A DNA stretch of 64,000 nt from Flagellimonas sp947499585 (lineage in GTDB: Bacteria; Bacteroidota; Bacteroidia; Flavobacteriales; Flavobacteriaceae), in assembly GCF_044596045.1 (NCBI RefSeq), contig NZ_CP138995.1:3286001-3350000 (forward strand). Reading direction: 5' to 3'. Both the position numbers and the translations under genes were made by a program. This document shows, piece by piece, positions 1-7,473 of this stretch (positions are counted from its first letter, which is position 1; each line of letters starts with the position of its first letter). Under the pieces are notes generated by a model. That model saw only the letters and a list, made by a program, of their open reading frames with translations, was not told the DNA's origin and did no database searches.

Positions 1-78
1 CCCTCCTAGTACTATTTTGTCATTTAAATAAACATGTAATGACTTAAACTCCTTTCTTAAGAATATTGGGTTTTCGAC

Positions 79-1596
79 TTATTTCAACCTGTTTTTTAGA
101 ATCATAAGGTCTACATTTGTCTCTGACCATCGTTTTAACAATTTTTCAGGTGTTGGAGAAAAGGTATATGTAAGTGAACTTAAGATGATGTCCCTATCTC
201 CATCTTGATCAATATCGCCAGTATCCATTAAAAACCACCTTCCTGCATCCGGATCTGTTAAGGTTTTGGTTTTGAATTCAAAGTTTTTGGAGTCCATATT
301 TTCTAAATACACAAATGATGCTTCCGAAGCTCGTTCATAATCAGGAAAGGAGCTTACCAAACCAAAATCGATGTCACCATCTTGATCAAAATCATATGAA
401 GCCACCCGAGTAGCACCATTTAGGGCATAAAAAAAAGCTTCTTCATAATTATTATTTCCATCATTAAGGTGAATTCGCATGCCATGATATGGTTTCTGCA
501 CATACGATTTATCTGCATTATCTCCGTTTACAGTAACAATATCAATAAAACCATCATTATTGTAATCAACAAGTTCAAACCAACTACTACCATATACAGG
601 GCTAAATTTTAAAATATTTTCTGCTTCAAATTTTAAACCTTCTTTTTGATACAAAATCGTAATACCTTCTCTTGCTTGTGATGTAAGTACAACCAAATCA
701 AGCAGGTCATCATTATTCATATCCTTGGCAACAGTTCTTATACAGCCGGACTGGTTCAGCAATACTTTTTTCTCAAACTCAGCTCTGTCATTTTCAACAA
801 GCATGGACAATTTGCCTGTCTCATTTCCGAATTCGCTGATTACTATCTCATCTTTACCATCACTATTTAAATCTTTGACAAGAGTATGGACAGGGCGATG
901 GAATTTGCCTAACATGTTTTGAGAGCCTTTTTCGCTTATTTTAACGATGGTTCCCTGTTCCAGTTCTGAGGGATCAAATAGACCTACTTCCGTGACATAT
1001 TTAATGGTGTCTTTTTGGTTAAACCAAGTAACTGGCGTTTCCCCTTGAAACTTTTTGGTTATTTCTTCATTCTTGAAGTTATAAGTACTTAATTCCCCAG
1101 CTATTGTACCATAATATAATTCAGAGTCATCATTCCTGTAGGCTAAATATGTGATTAATGCACCATTTTGATTATCAAGTGCAATTGGAATCTGCTCAAA
1201 CGCTTCCAGTTTTTCTAACTGGGGAATACGGTTTGCTACTAACTTATCAGGTGCAGAATCAAGAATGTATTGTTCCAGCATTACCATTTCATTCACACTA
1301 ATTTTTGGTTTGAAGGTTGTTGCCTCGGATATAAATGGTCCTTGATATTTATCTTGATTTATATTTTCTATTTCCATTCTAGAAAACATATCTGGAAGAA
1401 TCGCATTTTTCCAAATCGTTTTTGGCAATTCATCAATTTTTGGTGCACTATGGCATCCTGTGCAATGTTTGTTGTAGAGGGCCATTTCTTTTTCACGCTT
1501 TTTAGATACACAACAAGTCAAGGTCACTGCCAATACGGAAAAGAAAATTAGGCGGAGTATTGACGCGTAATCGTTTTTGTATTTTATAATAGCCAT
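79..1596 (-). CDS. Haem-binding (CxxCH) FG-GAP/VCBS repeat lipoprotein
   Basis: A 505-residue exported protein. The N-terminus has a hydrophobic stretch (about residues 13-27) ending in a Cys pair at 28-29, consistent with a lipoprotein signal. A single c-type haem motif CTGCH lies at residues 45-49. The C-terminal two thirds carries at least five Asp-rich repeats of the DxNxDGxxD type (for example DLNSDGKDEI, DYNNDGFIDI, DFDQDGDIDF), the calcium-binding loops of FG-GAP/VCBS beta-propellers. It is therefore seen as a cytochrome-like head fused to a propeller. The substrate is unknown; an electron-transfer or surface-binding role is inference. It is transcribed away from the nos island and separated from it by about 670 bp. 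Alternative: a degenerate dehydrogenase propeller, but no catalytic motif is visible. Confidence 0.75.
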   Translation of the reverse strand: MAIIKYKNDYASILRLIFFSVLAVTLTCCVSKKREKEMALYNKHCTGCHSAPKIDELPKTIWKNAILPDMFSRMEIENINQDKYQGPFISEATTFKPKISVNEMVMLEQYILDSAPDKLVANRIPQLEKLEAFEQIPIALDNQNGALITYLAYRNDDSELYYGTIAGELSTYNFKNEEITKKFQGETPVTWFNQKDTIKYVTEVGLFDPSELEQGTIVKISEKGSQNMLGKFHRPVHTLVKDLNSDGKDEIVISEFGNETGKLSMLVENDRAEFEKKVLLNQSGCIRTVAKDMNNDDLLDLVVLTSQAREGITILYQKEGLKFEAENILKFSPVYGSSWFELVDYNNDGFIDIVTVNGDNADKSYVQKPYHGMRIHLNDGNNNYEEAFFYALNGATRVASYDFDQDGDIDFGLVSSFPDYERASEASFVYLENMDSKNFEFKTKTLTDPDAGRWFLMDTGDIDQDGDRDIILSSLTYTFSPTPEKLLKRWSETNVDLMILKNRLK

Positions 1597-2091
1597 GTCT
1601 TAAGATTAGCTGTTTAATATCAAATATAGGTATTTGACTTATTGCGGATTGGCTTTACAAGTGCTTAGCAGTTAATCTGAAAATTTATAGGTAGATAATG
1701 ACAAAATAAGAGAAGAATCAACTGGGGCTTAAACTTGTAGCTTCGAGGCCGTTGAGTGTCAAGAATCCGCTATTGTCAACTCTTTACATTTACGGATTTC
1801 CGCACTTTGCAAAAGCAAAAATTGATGTTTATCAGAGTTCTGCAACAGCCACGAACGTTTGTTGGGACCATATATACATGTAAATAATCCCACCTTTATC
1901 TAAACTTGATCAATTAGATATTTTCTTTCTTCGGATGGATTAATGTTGACAGTCATTTACACCAAAAAATTAGTTAAATTTATAATCAAATAAGTTCATT
2001 TGATATATCGTTTTTGATAGGTGTGCAAATCGGTACACACATTAAAAATATAAATTTTAACTTTTTGAAAATCAAATGATTGGAGTTCACA

Positions 2092-2112
2092 TTCGAGCCC
2101 CAGTCAGGTCAC
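2092..2112 (+). other. tRNA 3'-end-like fragment (possible attachment-site scar)
   Basis: The sequence TTCGAGC followed by CCCAG and a seven-base 3' acceptor-like segment reads as the T-loop, T-stem 3' strand and acceptor 3' strand of a tRNA. The matching 5' T-stem strand (CTGGG) and the rest of a tRNA are absent; the preceding bases are AT-rich non-tRNA sequence. This is the pattern left when a tyrosine recombinase element uses a tRNA 3' end. No integrase gene and no second copy of the fragment were found in the window. The identification is an inference. Confidence 0.35.
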
Positions 2113-2133
2113 TTTTAGTTTCTACTAAATTTA

Positions 2134-2170
2134 AAAAGTCCTAGAACCGCATGGTTTTAGGACTTTTTTC
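2134..2170 (+). terminator. Intrinsic terminator after the tRNA-like fragment
   Basis: Near-perfect hairpin AAAAGTCCTA / TAGGACTTTT with inner AACC/GGTT pairing around a GCAT loop, followed by a T run. It stands 20 bp after the tRNA-3'-like fragment, where a terminator would be expected for a lost or interrupted tRNA gene. Confidence 0.75.
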
Positions 2171-2222
2171 TTTTACTCATCCTCAGCTAAAAAAATAAAA
2201 AAAGATATTCTTATCTTAATTC

Positions 2223-2234
2223 TGATAATTATCA
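2223..2234. promoter_or_regulatory. Palindromic operator candidate TGATAATTATCA
   Basis: Perfect 12-bp palindrome 35 bp before the GTG start of the first copper-module gene. It shares the pattern TGA-n-AATT-n-TCA with the palindrome at 6266-6277 beside the Rrf2 gene. It also fits the inner TGA-N6-TCA core of Crp/Fnr-family sites, so the binding protein (Rrf2 or Fnr-like) cannot be decided from sequence alone. Confidence 0.5.
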
Positions 2235-2269
2235 TGTTTTCCCAATGACAGTCAAGCTATTTTTGGACT

Positions 2270-2647
2270 GTGAAAAATATCGCAATCATACTATTCTCAC
2301 TGTCTATATTGGCCAAACCCCTATACCCTATTGCCGAGTATATTGTAAACTATGATTACATTGTAAATAATCTTTGTGAAAACAGAGATAAACCTGCATT
2401 GAATTGCGATGGAAAATGTTACCTCTCCAAATTGATTGCTCAAGAATCCAAGGAAAGTGAGGAAAACCCATTTGGAGAAAAACAATCCCAAACCGAAATT
2501 CAACATATTTTCTTCCATAAATTGTCTTCCCAAATTGATTTTGGGGGAGATTTCCATCAAAGTTCAAAAGACAATTTCAAAATTGTCCCATTATTGATTT
2601 CAACTGCATTCGTCTCAGAGATTTCTGAACCGCCAGAAGTATCCTAA
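2270..2647 (+). CDS. Small exported CxGKC protein, copper-module leader gene
   Basis: A 125-residue protein starting at GTG; the N-terminus has a hydrophobic segment, and a conserved-looking NCDGKCYL motif with two Cys lies near residues 45-52. A further Cys is upstream in NLCENRDKP. Small proteins of this type are often found just upstream of TonB receptors in Bacteroidota; their function is not established. The cysteine pair and position next to an OprC/NosA-like receptor suggest metal (copper) handling or sensing, which is inference. A palindromic operator candidate lies 35 bp before the start, and the receptor gene follows after about 100 bp, so both are probably co-transcribed. Confidence 0.7.
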   Translation: MKNIAIILFSLSILAKPLYPIAEYIVNYDYIVNNLCENRDKPALNCDGKCYLSKLIAQESKESEENPFGEKQSQTEIQHIFFHKLSSQIDFGGDFHQSSKDNFKIVPLLISTAFVSEISEPPEVS

Positions 2648-2743
2648 TTCAGCTTTTTGTACTTGTTTTTTTATTCGGATGGTTTTCTCATCCAAAGAAA
2701 GCACGTACCCTTTATCTTTTGAATTAGTTTAAAATACAATCTT

Positions 2744-4813
2744 ATGAAAACCGAATATAGCATTGGGTTTCACCATTCTATTATAGGTGCCATAAAAGGC
2801 AAAAAAATAGTTTTTGCAGTTCTGTTGTCCATGATATTTCATTGGCAAATTGCTGCCCAAGAACCAAAAGTAGCTTTAGTGACAGATTCTATATTGCCTG
2901 TGCACCTAGAGGAGGTAATAGTAATTTCCTCTTACAACAAGGCATTGGAACATAAATCACATCACAAACCCTTATCCACTTTAGATGAGTATCTGGAATC
3001 CTCAAAAAAAGTGAACATGATTAAAAGAGGTGCATACGCGTGGGAACCGGTCCTCAATGATATGAGTTCAGAGCGCCTATCAGTAACCATTGATGGCATG
3101 CGCATTTTTGGTGCATGTACAGACAAAATGGACCCCATAACCTCTTATGTAGATGTTTCTAACCTCTCCGATGTTCATGTGGCATCTGGTCAACAGGGCG
3201 CGGAACAAGGAGCAACCATAGGGGGCGCTATTGATTTAAGACTAGAGAAAAGCAACTTTACTCCAAAAGGATGGGTAGGTTCTATTGAGACTGGTGGCGA
3301 AATCAATAACGAAGCTCAAATTATAGGCGGCGAACTGAATTACTCCGATGAAGCCTTTTATGTTGATACTGATATTATTTATAGAAAGGCTGAAAATTAT
3401 ACAGCAGGCGGTGGTGAAGAGGTTGCATTCTCTCAATTTGAAAAATACAATATATCCGCAAATGCAGGTTATAAAGTCTCGGATGACCAACAAATATTAG
3501 CCAGTTTTATTTATGATGAAGCTAGGGATGTAGGCTACCCTGCTCTACCAATGGACGTCTCATTGGCAAGAGCATTTATTGGTTCCATAAGCTGGAAACA
3601 ATCCAGCTTCATAGGTGATTTAAAAAACTGGGAGACCAAATTATATGCAAATTCCATAACGCATATTATGGATGATAGCCAAAGACCAGATGTGCCCATA
3701 CGAATGGATATGCCTGGATGGAGTGATACCTACGGCTACTACTCTCAGGCAGAACTTACACTGAACCATCATAAGTTTTTAATGAAATTGGATGGTTTCT
3801 ACAATCGTTCCTTAGCAGAAATGACCATGTATCCCAACAACCCAAATGAGCGGGAAATGTTCATGTTAACCTGGCCAGATGTGCGTACGATAAATTCTGG
3901 GTTTTATGCCGAGGACGAAATCAGTCTCAAAGAAAGTTCCTTAAAACTTTCAACAAGATTGGCGATACAAGGTTTCAATGTGGCAGATGAATTTGGGCTT
4001 AACAGTCTTAGAATTTTTTACCCTGAAATGAATCAAAGACAGACCCGCTTTCTAAAAAGTGTTTCCGCGGCTTATCATAAAAAGTTCAAAACACTTCATG
4101 TTAATGGCGGACTTTCCTATGGTGATCGTGCACCTTCTGTTTCGGAAGGTTTTGGGTTTTATCTGTTCAACAGTTTTGACAACCATGATTATATAGGTGA
4201 CCCCGATTTAAAAAATGAAAAGGCCATCGAAACCAATGTCAAAGTATCATTGCCCCTTAAAAAAATAAATATAGGCCTTGAGGCCAATTACTTTCATACT
4301 ATGGATTTTATCATCGGAGAGGTAAATCCAGATTTGAGTGTTATGACCATTGGTGCTGAAGGGGTCAAAGTTTATAGGAACTTGGAGTATGCTGACCTAT
4401 ACAACATTTCTTTGGACACCAAATACGAAATTACTCCAGAATTCCTTTGGACAGGATTAATATCCTACCATAGAGGGACAGATCAGGATGGACAAAATCT
4501 GCCCTTTATAAGTCCAATTGCCTATAACTCAATGGTGCAATATACTACTGGAAGTTTTTCTGGTTCTCTCATAATGCGCGGAGCAGCAGATCAAGTAAAC
4601 TTCAATCCAGTCTTTGGAGAAGATCGCAGTAATGCTTACACGGTTTTTTCAATGGCATTGGGCAAATCGTTCCCTGTAAATAATGATACTGTTTATGTAA
4701 AGGCAGGAGTTGAAAACATTTTTGACGAATTCTATTCCACATATACAGATTGGAACAATATACCACGTATGGGACGCAATTTTTTTATGACCGTTTCTTA
4801 TGCAATCAATTAA
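2744..4813 (+). CDS. TonB-dependent outer-membrane copper receptor, OprC/NosA type
   Basis: A 689-residue receptor: N-terminal signal region (hydrophobic about 21-38), plug domain (about 65-170, including the IDGMRIFG segment and GGAIDLRL end) and a beta-barrel ending in an aromatic C-terminus. In the plug, residues C125 and M129 form CTDKM (CxxxM), and H307-I-M309 forms HxM in an extracellular barrel region. The characterised Pseudomonas copper importer OprC binds copper through a CxxxM-HxM site with nearly the same spacing (176 residues there between M and H, 178 here). This is strong support for copper uptake. The position at the head of a nos cluster matches NosA, the receptor that helps load NosZ with copper. 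The start is uncertain by some residues because the signal peptide begins late; an M at residue 30 is an alternative. Confidence 0.85.
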   Translation: MKTEYSIGFHHSIIGAIKGKKIVFAVLLSMIFHWQIAAQEPKVALVTDSILPVHLEEVIVISSYNKALEHKSHHKPLSTLDEYLESSKKVNMIKRGAYAWEPVLNDMSSERLSVTIDGMRIFGACTDKMDPITSYVDVSNLSDVHVASGQQGAEQGATIGGAIDLRLEKSNFTPKGWVGSIETGGEINNEAQIIGGELNYSDEAFYVDTDIIYRKAENYTAGGGEEVAFSQFEKYNISANAGYKVSDDQQILASFIYDEARDVGYPALPMDVSLARAFIGSISWKQSSFIGDLKNWETKLYANSITHIMDDSQRPDVPIRMDMPGWSDTYGYYSQAELTLNHHKFLMKLDGFYNRSLAEMTMYPNNPNEREMFMLTWPDVRTINSGFYAEDEISLKESSLKLSTRLAIQGFNVADEFGLNSLRIFYPEMNQRQTRFLKSVSAAYHKKFKTLHVNGGLSYGDRAPSVSEGFGFYLFNSFDNHDYIGDPDLKNEKAIETNVKVSLPLKKINIGLEANYFHTMDFIIGEVNPDLSVMTIGAEGVKVYRNLEYADLYNISLDTKYEITPEFLWTGLISYHRGTDQDGQNLPFISPIAYNSMVQYTTGSFSGSLIMRGAADQVNFNPVFGEDRSNAYTVFSMALGKSFPVNNDTVYVKAGVENIFDEFYSTYTDWNNIPRMGRNFFMTVSYAIN

Positions 4814-4851
4814 AATCAAAAACAATAATCATACTTTAAATTATAATAGAA

Positions 4852-5706
4852 ATGAAAGCAATTAAATTTTTCCTTGCCGCACTAATACTTTCAATGACTT
4901 TTAGTTCATGTTCGGATAATAATGATGATCCAATTATTATATCAGAAAATCCATTGGAAGATTTTAATATGTTGACCAGTTTTAAAGCCAACAATCATAG
5001 TGTAGAAATTTATTCTGAACAACAACAGTTTTCCGTAGGTTATAACGAACTATTCTTCCGAATTAAGGACGATGCTTCTGATAGCTATATTACAAATGCC
5101 GATGTTTCTTGGAAACCCGTAATGCACATGACCTCAATGATGCACTCTTGCCCAAATTCTACGGTCTCAAAAACCAATGATGCATCAGTTTACACAGGTT
5201 ATACTGTATTTCAAATGCCTGGAAATGCTGATGAATATTGGGAGCTTACCTTAGAATATACCGTTGAAGGACAAACTTACAATGCAACAGAACGCATAGA
5301 AGTCAATGCCCCCGCCGATGGTAAAAAGACAGTAAACGTATTTATGGGAAGTGATGATACAAGATATGTTTTGGCCATGATGCCCATGACTCCAGAAGTT
5401 GCGGTCAATGATTTTTCAGCCATGCTCTTCAAAATGGAAAACATGATGTCATTCCCAGCTGTGGAAAATTATAAAGTACATATTGATCCAAGAATGCCTA
5501 GCATGGGCAACCATAGTTCACCAAATAATGAAGACCTCACTTTTGACGCATCTTCAAATACATACATGGGAAAATTGTCATTGACCATGACAGGGTACTG
5601 GAAAATAAATCTAAAAGTAGAAAATGAAACCGGAGAGGTTTTAAAAGGAGAAGACATTACAGAAGAAAATGAAAGCAGCAGTTTGTTTTTTGAATTAGAG
5701 TTCTAA
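4852..5706 (+). CDS. Met/His-rich lipoprotein, probable copper-binding partner
   Basis: A 284-residue lipoprotein (signal about 1-20 ending in FSSC). It contains metal-ligand-rich clusters: HMTSMMHSC near residue 87-95, MMPM near 175, and MPSMGNH near 220. The overall layout resembles two beta-sandwich modules of the YtkA/FixH-like kind, which also carry Met/His patches, but I am not certain of the family. It follows the copper receptor by 38 bp and is followed by a terminator, so it most likely receives or stores copper from the receptor in the periplasm or at the outer membrane. Function is inferred from composition and context. Confidence 0.65.
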   Translation: MKAIKFFLAALILSMTFSSCSDNNDDPIIISENPLEDFNMLTSFKANNHSVEIYSEQQQFSVGYNELFFRIKDDASDSYITNADVSWKPVMHMTSMMHSCPNSTVSKTNDASVYTGYTVFQMPGNADEYWELTLEYTVEGQTYNATERIEVNAPADGKKTVNVFMGSDDTRYVLAMMPMTPEVAVNDFSAMLFKMENMMSFPAVENYKVHIDPRMPSMGNHSSPNNEDLTFDASSNTYMGKLSLTMTGYWKINLKVENETGEVLKGEDITEENESSSLFFELEF

Positions 5707-5737
5707 AATATATTTCCGTTTTATTGTTTGTTTTAAA

Positions 5738-5766
5738 GAGGCCATCCAATAAAGGATGGTCTTTTT
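5738..5766. terminator. Bidirectional terminator between copper module and Rrf2 gene
   Basis: Hairpin AGGCCATCC / GGATGGTCT with an AATAAA loop followed by a T run on the plus strand, between the convergent ends of the copper lipoprotein gene and the regulator gene. Confidence 0.75.
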
Positions 5767-5777
5767 ATATGAGAAAA

Positions 5778-6209
5778 TCAAAGTGGTAGAAAAGACTTTC
5801 CCGTCTTGATATCCTTGACCAAATCCCTAACCGTATTTTGCTCTAGATTCTTCACAAAATTAACTTTAGTATTACCAACTAAGTCATGCATTGGACATGG
5901 ATGTTCAGCATCACAGTCCTGTAAACTAAGCATGCAAGAGGTGAGTCTATTGTCACCATCTATCACTTGTATAATCTTCATTAAAGGAGTATTAATATTT
6001 TCTTTTGAAAGATAAAACCCCCCTCCCGGCCCTTTAACAGAAGAAACTATGTTATGCCGTGAAAGTTCCTGAAGCACCTTTGATAGGTAGGCTTTTGGAA
6101 TATTGGTCGGTACACTGATATCCTTTGCCAAAATTTTCTGGTGTTCAGAAGAGTTTACTGCTAAATATAAGACAGCCTTAACGGCATATTTAGATGAATT
6201 AGATATCAT
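5778..6209 (-). CDS. Rrf2-family (NsrR/IscR-like) Fe-S transcriptional regulator
   Basis: Winged-helix Rrf2 regulator of 143 residues from the ATG at 6209; an upstream in-frame ATG at 6251 would add 14 AT-rich-encoded residues, but family members begin as MxSxSxKYA, which favours 6209. The recognition region includes AYLSKVLQELS and the wing motif KGPGGGFYL. Three Cys at about residues 92, 99 and 105 match the cluster-binding loop of IscR/NsrR (92/98/104 and 93/99/105 in characterised members), so it probably holds an Fe-S cluster and may sense NO or oxygen/redox state. It is divergent from the cytochrome-nosZ operon, with a palindrome in the shared promoter region, fitting autoregulation and control of nos genes. 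The signal sensed is an inference. Confidence 0.85.
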   Translation of the reverse strand: MISNSSKYAVKAVLYLAVNSSEHQKILAKDISVPTNIPKAYLSKVLQELSRHNIVSSVKGPGGGFYLSKENINTPLMKIIQVIDGDNRLTSCMLSLQDCDAEHPCPMHDLVGNTKVNFVKNLEQNTVRDLVKDIKTGKSFLPL

Positions 6210-6264
6210 AATCAAAGGGTTATTAAAATAAATATAAAGATTAAAAGACATTTTTATCCTTTAT

Positions 6265-6278
6265 ATGACAATTGTCAT
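6265..6278. promoter_or_regulatory. Palindromic operator candidate ATGACAATTGTCAT
   Basis: Perfect 14-bp palindrome in the divergent region between the Rrf2 regulator and the nos cytochrome gene, 56 bp upstream of the regulator start and 55 bp upstream of the cytochrome start. It matches the palindrome at 2223-2234 as TGA-n-AATT-n-TCA. It is most simply the binding site of the adjacent regulator; a Crp/Fnr-type site is the alternative. Confidence 0.6.
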
Positions 6279-6332
6279 GTTATAAGCAATTTAGCCTGTC
6301 TATTTTTGAACATTTAATAAATATTCCCTTAT

Positions 6333-6839
6333 ATGAAAATCAATATCGTATTATCAACATTGATGTTTTCCTTACTGCTTGTTGCATGTGGCGGCAAAGA
6401 AGAAAAAAAGAAAGAGGGTTTTAGCGTAGATCGCACAAAAACCACAGAAAAACCAGTAGAAACATCTGCTGCAACAGATGAAGTTCCAGCGTCACAACGC
6501 ATTACTTTGGATGAAAAAGGAGTGGGACAAATAAAATCAATCACTCTAGATCCAGAGATAGACATGGAAATGGCAAGCGCTGGAGAAACCATTTATAATA
6601 CAAATTGTACTGCATGTCACAAACTGGACAAAAGATTCATTGGGCCATCCCCTAGAGGTATTATGAAAAGAAGAAGTCCGGAGTGGATCATGAATATGAT
6701 TCTTGACCCTAAACTGATGACTGAACAGGATCGCTGTGCTAAAGATTTGTTGATTGAATTTAATGGTGCCGCTATGGCCAATCAAAATTTGACCGTAGAG
6801 GAAACCCGCTCCATACTGGAATACTTTAGAACCTTATAA
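6333..6839 (+). CDS. nos-cluster lipoprotein cytochrome c
   Basis: A 168-residue lipoprotein (signal 1-18, lipobox LLVAC with C19), a charged/low-complexity linker to about residue 70, then a single cytochrome c domain with the haem motif NCTACH at 91-96. Several Met in the segment after residue 108 (RGIMKRRSPEW, MNMILDP, KLM) could supply the distal ligand. First gene of the nosZ transcription unit, 10 bp before the fasciclin gene. In clade II nos clusters such small c-type cytochromes are thought to deliver electrons to NosZ; the lipid anchor would keep it at the membrane. That role here is inferred from context. Confidence 0.85.
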   Translation: MKINIVLSTLMFSLLLVACGGKEEKKKEGFSVDRTKTTEKPVETSAATDEVPASQRITLDEKGVGQIKSITLDPEIDMEMASAGETIYNTNCTACHKLDKRFIGPSPRGIMKRRSPEWIMNMILDPKLMTEQDRCAKDLLIEFNGAAMANQNLTVEETRSILEYFRTL

Positions 6840-6849
6840 ACTGATTCAT

Positions 6850-7434
6850 ATGAAAGCAATTTTCCAACTTAAATTTTTAATTTATCCACTACTGTTACTA
6901 TTCTTTGTAGTGGGATGTAAAAACGAACCTAAAACTGATAATTCTACTGTATCTGAAGTAACAAACGATACAGAAGCTAACAAAGAAAAAGGTCAAGCCT
7001 TTATTGAAGACGATGGGTCAACGCCCAATGTATTGCAAATAGCAATTGGTTCACCTGACCACACTACTCTTGTGGCCGCTGTGCAAGCCGCAAACCTGGA
7101 AAATGCACTTGTAAATGCTGGACCACTTATGGTTTTTGCCCCAACCAATGCTGCCTTTGATGCTTTGCCTGCGGGCACAGTTGAAAATTTATTAAAACCA
7201 GAAAACAAAGATGCTTTGGCCAATATCCTTAAACATCATGTTACTGCGGGTAACTACTCTAAGGATTTTCTTAAAAGGTTTAAAAAACTAGGGCAAGCGA
7301 ATGATCAAAACACCACTATAGAGGTAAAAGGCGATGATGTATATGTAGGAGGTGCCAAAATTATAGCCAGTGTCCCCGCAGGAAACGGAATCGTGCATGT
7401 AGTGGACAAGGTGATTCTTCCTCCATCAGAATAA
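6850..7434 (+). CDS. Fasciclin (FAS1)-domain lipoprotein
   Basis: A 194-residue protein with a lipoprotein signal (hydrophobic to about residue 23, VVGC) and one FAS1 domain (about 57-192): H1-type block MVFAPTNAAFDALPAGTVE and C-terminal block NGIVHVVDKVILPP are clear. FAS1 domains mediate adhesion or ligand binding. Its place between the cytochrome and nosZ, with 10 bp and about 40 bp gaps, says it is made together with the N2O reductase. Whether it is a scaffold, copper carrier or unrelated surface protein cannot be told from sequence. Confidence 0.85.
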   Translation: MKAIFQLKFLIYPLLLLFFVVGCKNEPKTDNSTVSEVTNDTEANKEKGQAFIEDDGSTPNVLQIAIGSPDHTTLVAAVQAANLENALVNAGPLMVFAPTNAAFDALPAGTVENLLKPENKDALANILKHHVTAGNYSKDFLKRFKKLGQANDQNTTIEVKGDDVYVGGAKIIASVPAGNGIVHVVDKVILPPSE

Positions 7435-7473
7435 ATTAAAACCAAAATAAGAACAAACAATAAATAGTAAAAA

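Larger units (their letters stand above)
1597..2222. other. Gene-poor intergenic stretch
   Basis: No convincing coding frame is seen on either strand. It is AT-rich and contains an imperfect inverted repeat near 2020-2042 (GTGTG ... CACAC), then a sequence resembling a tRNA 3' end and an intrinsic terminator, both listed separately. This may be remnant DNA left by an integrated element. Confidence 0.5.

Noticed and set aside
1..78. Possible open frame on the minus strand at the left edge
   Set aside because: Open for 25 codons only, no ATG/GTG start, immediately after the stop of the FG-GAP gene; cannot be told from chance.
6265..6278. Intrinsic terminator
   Set aside because: Too short and without T run, and it lies between divergent starts; an operator is the better reading.
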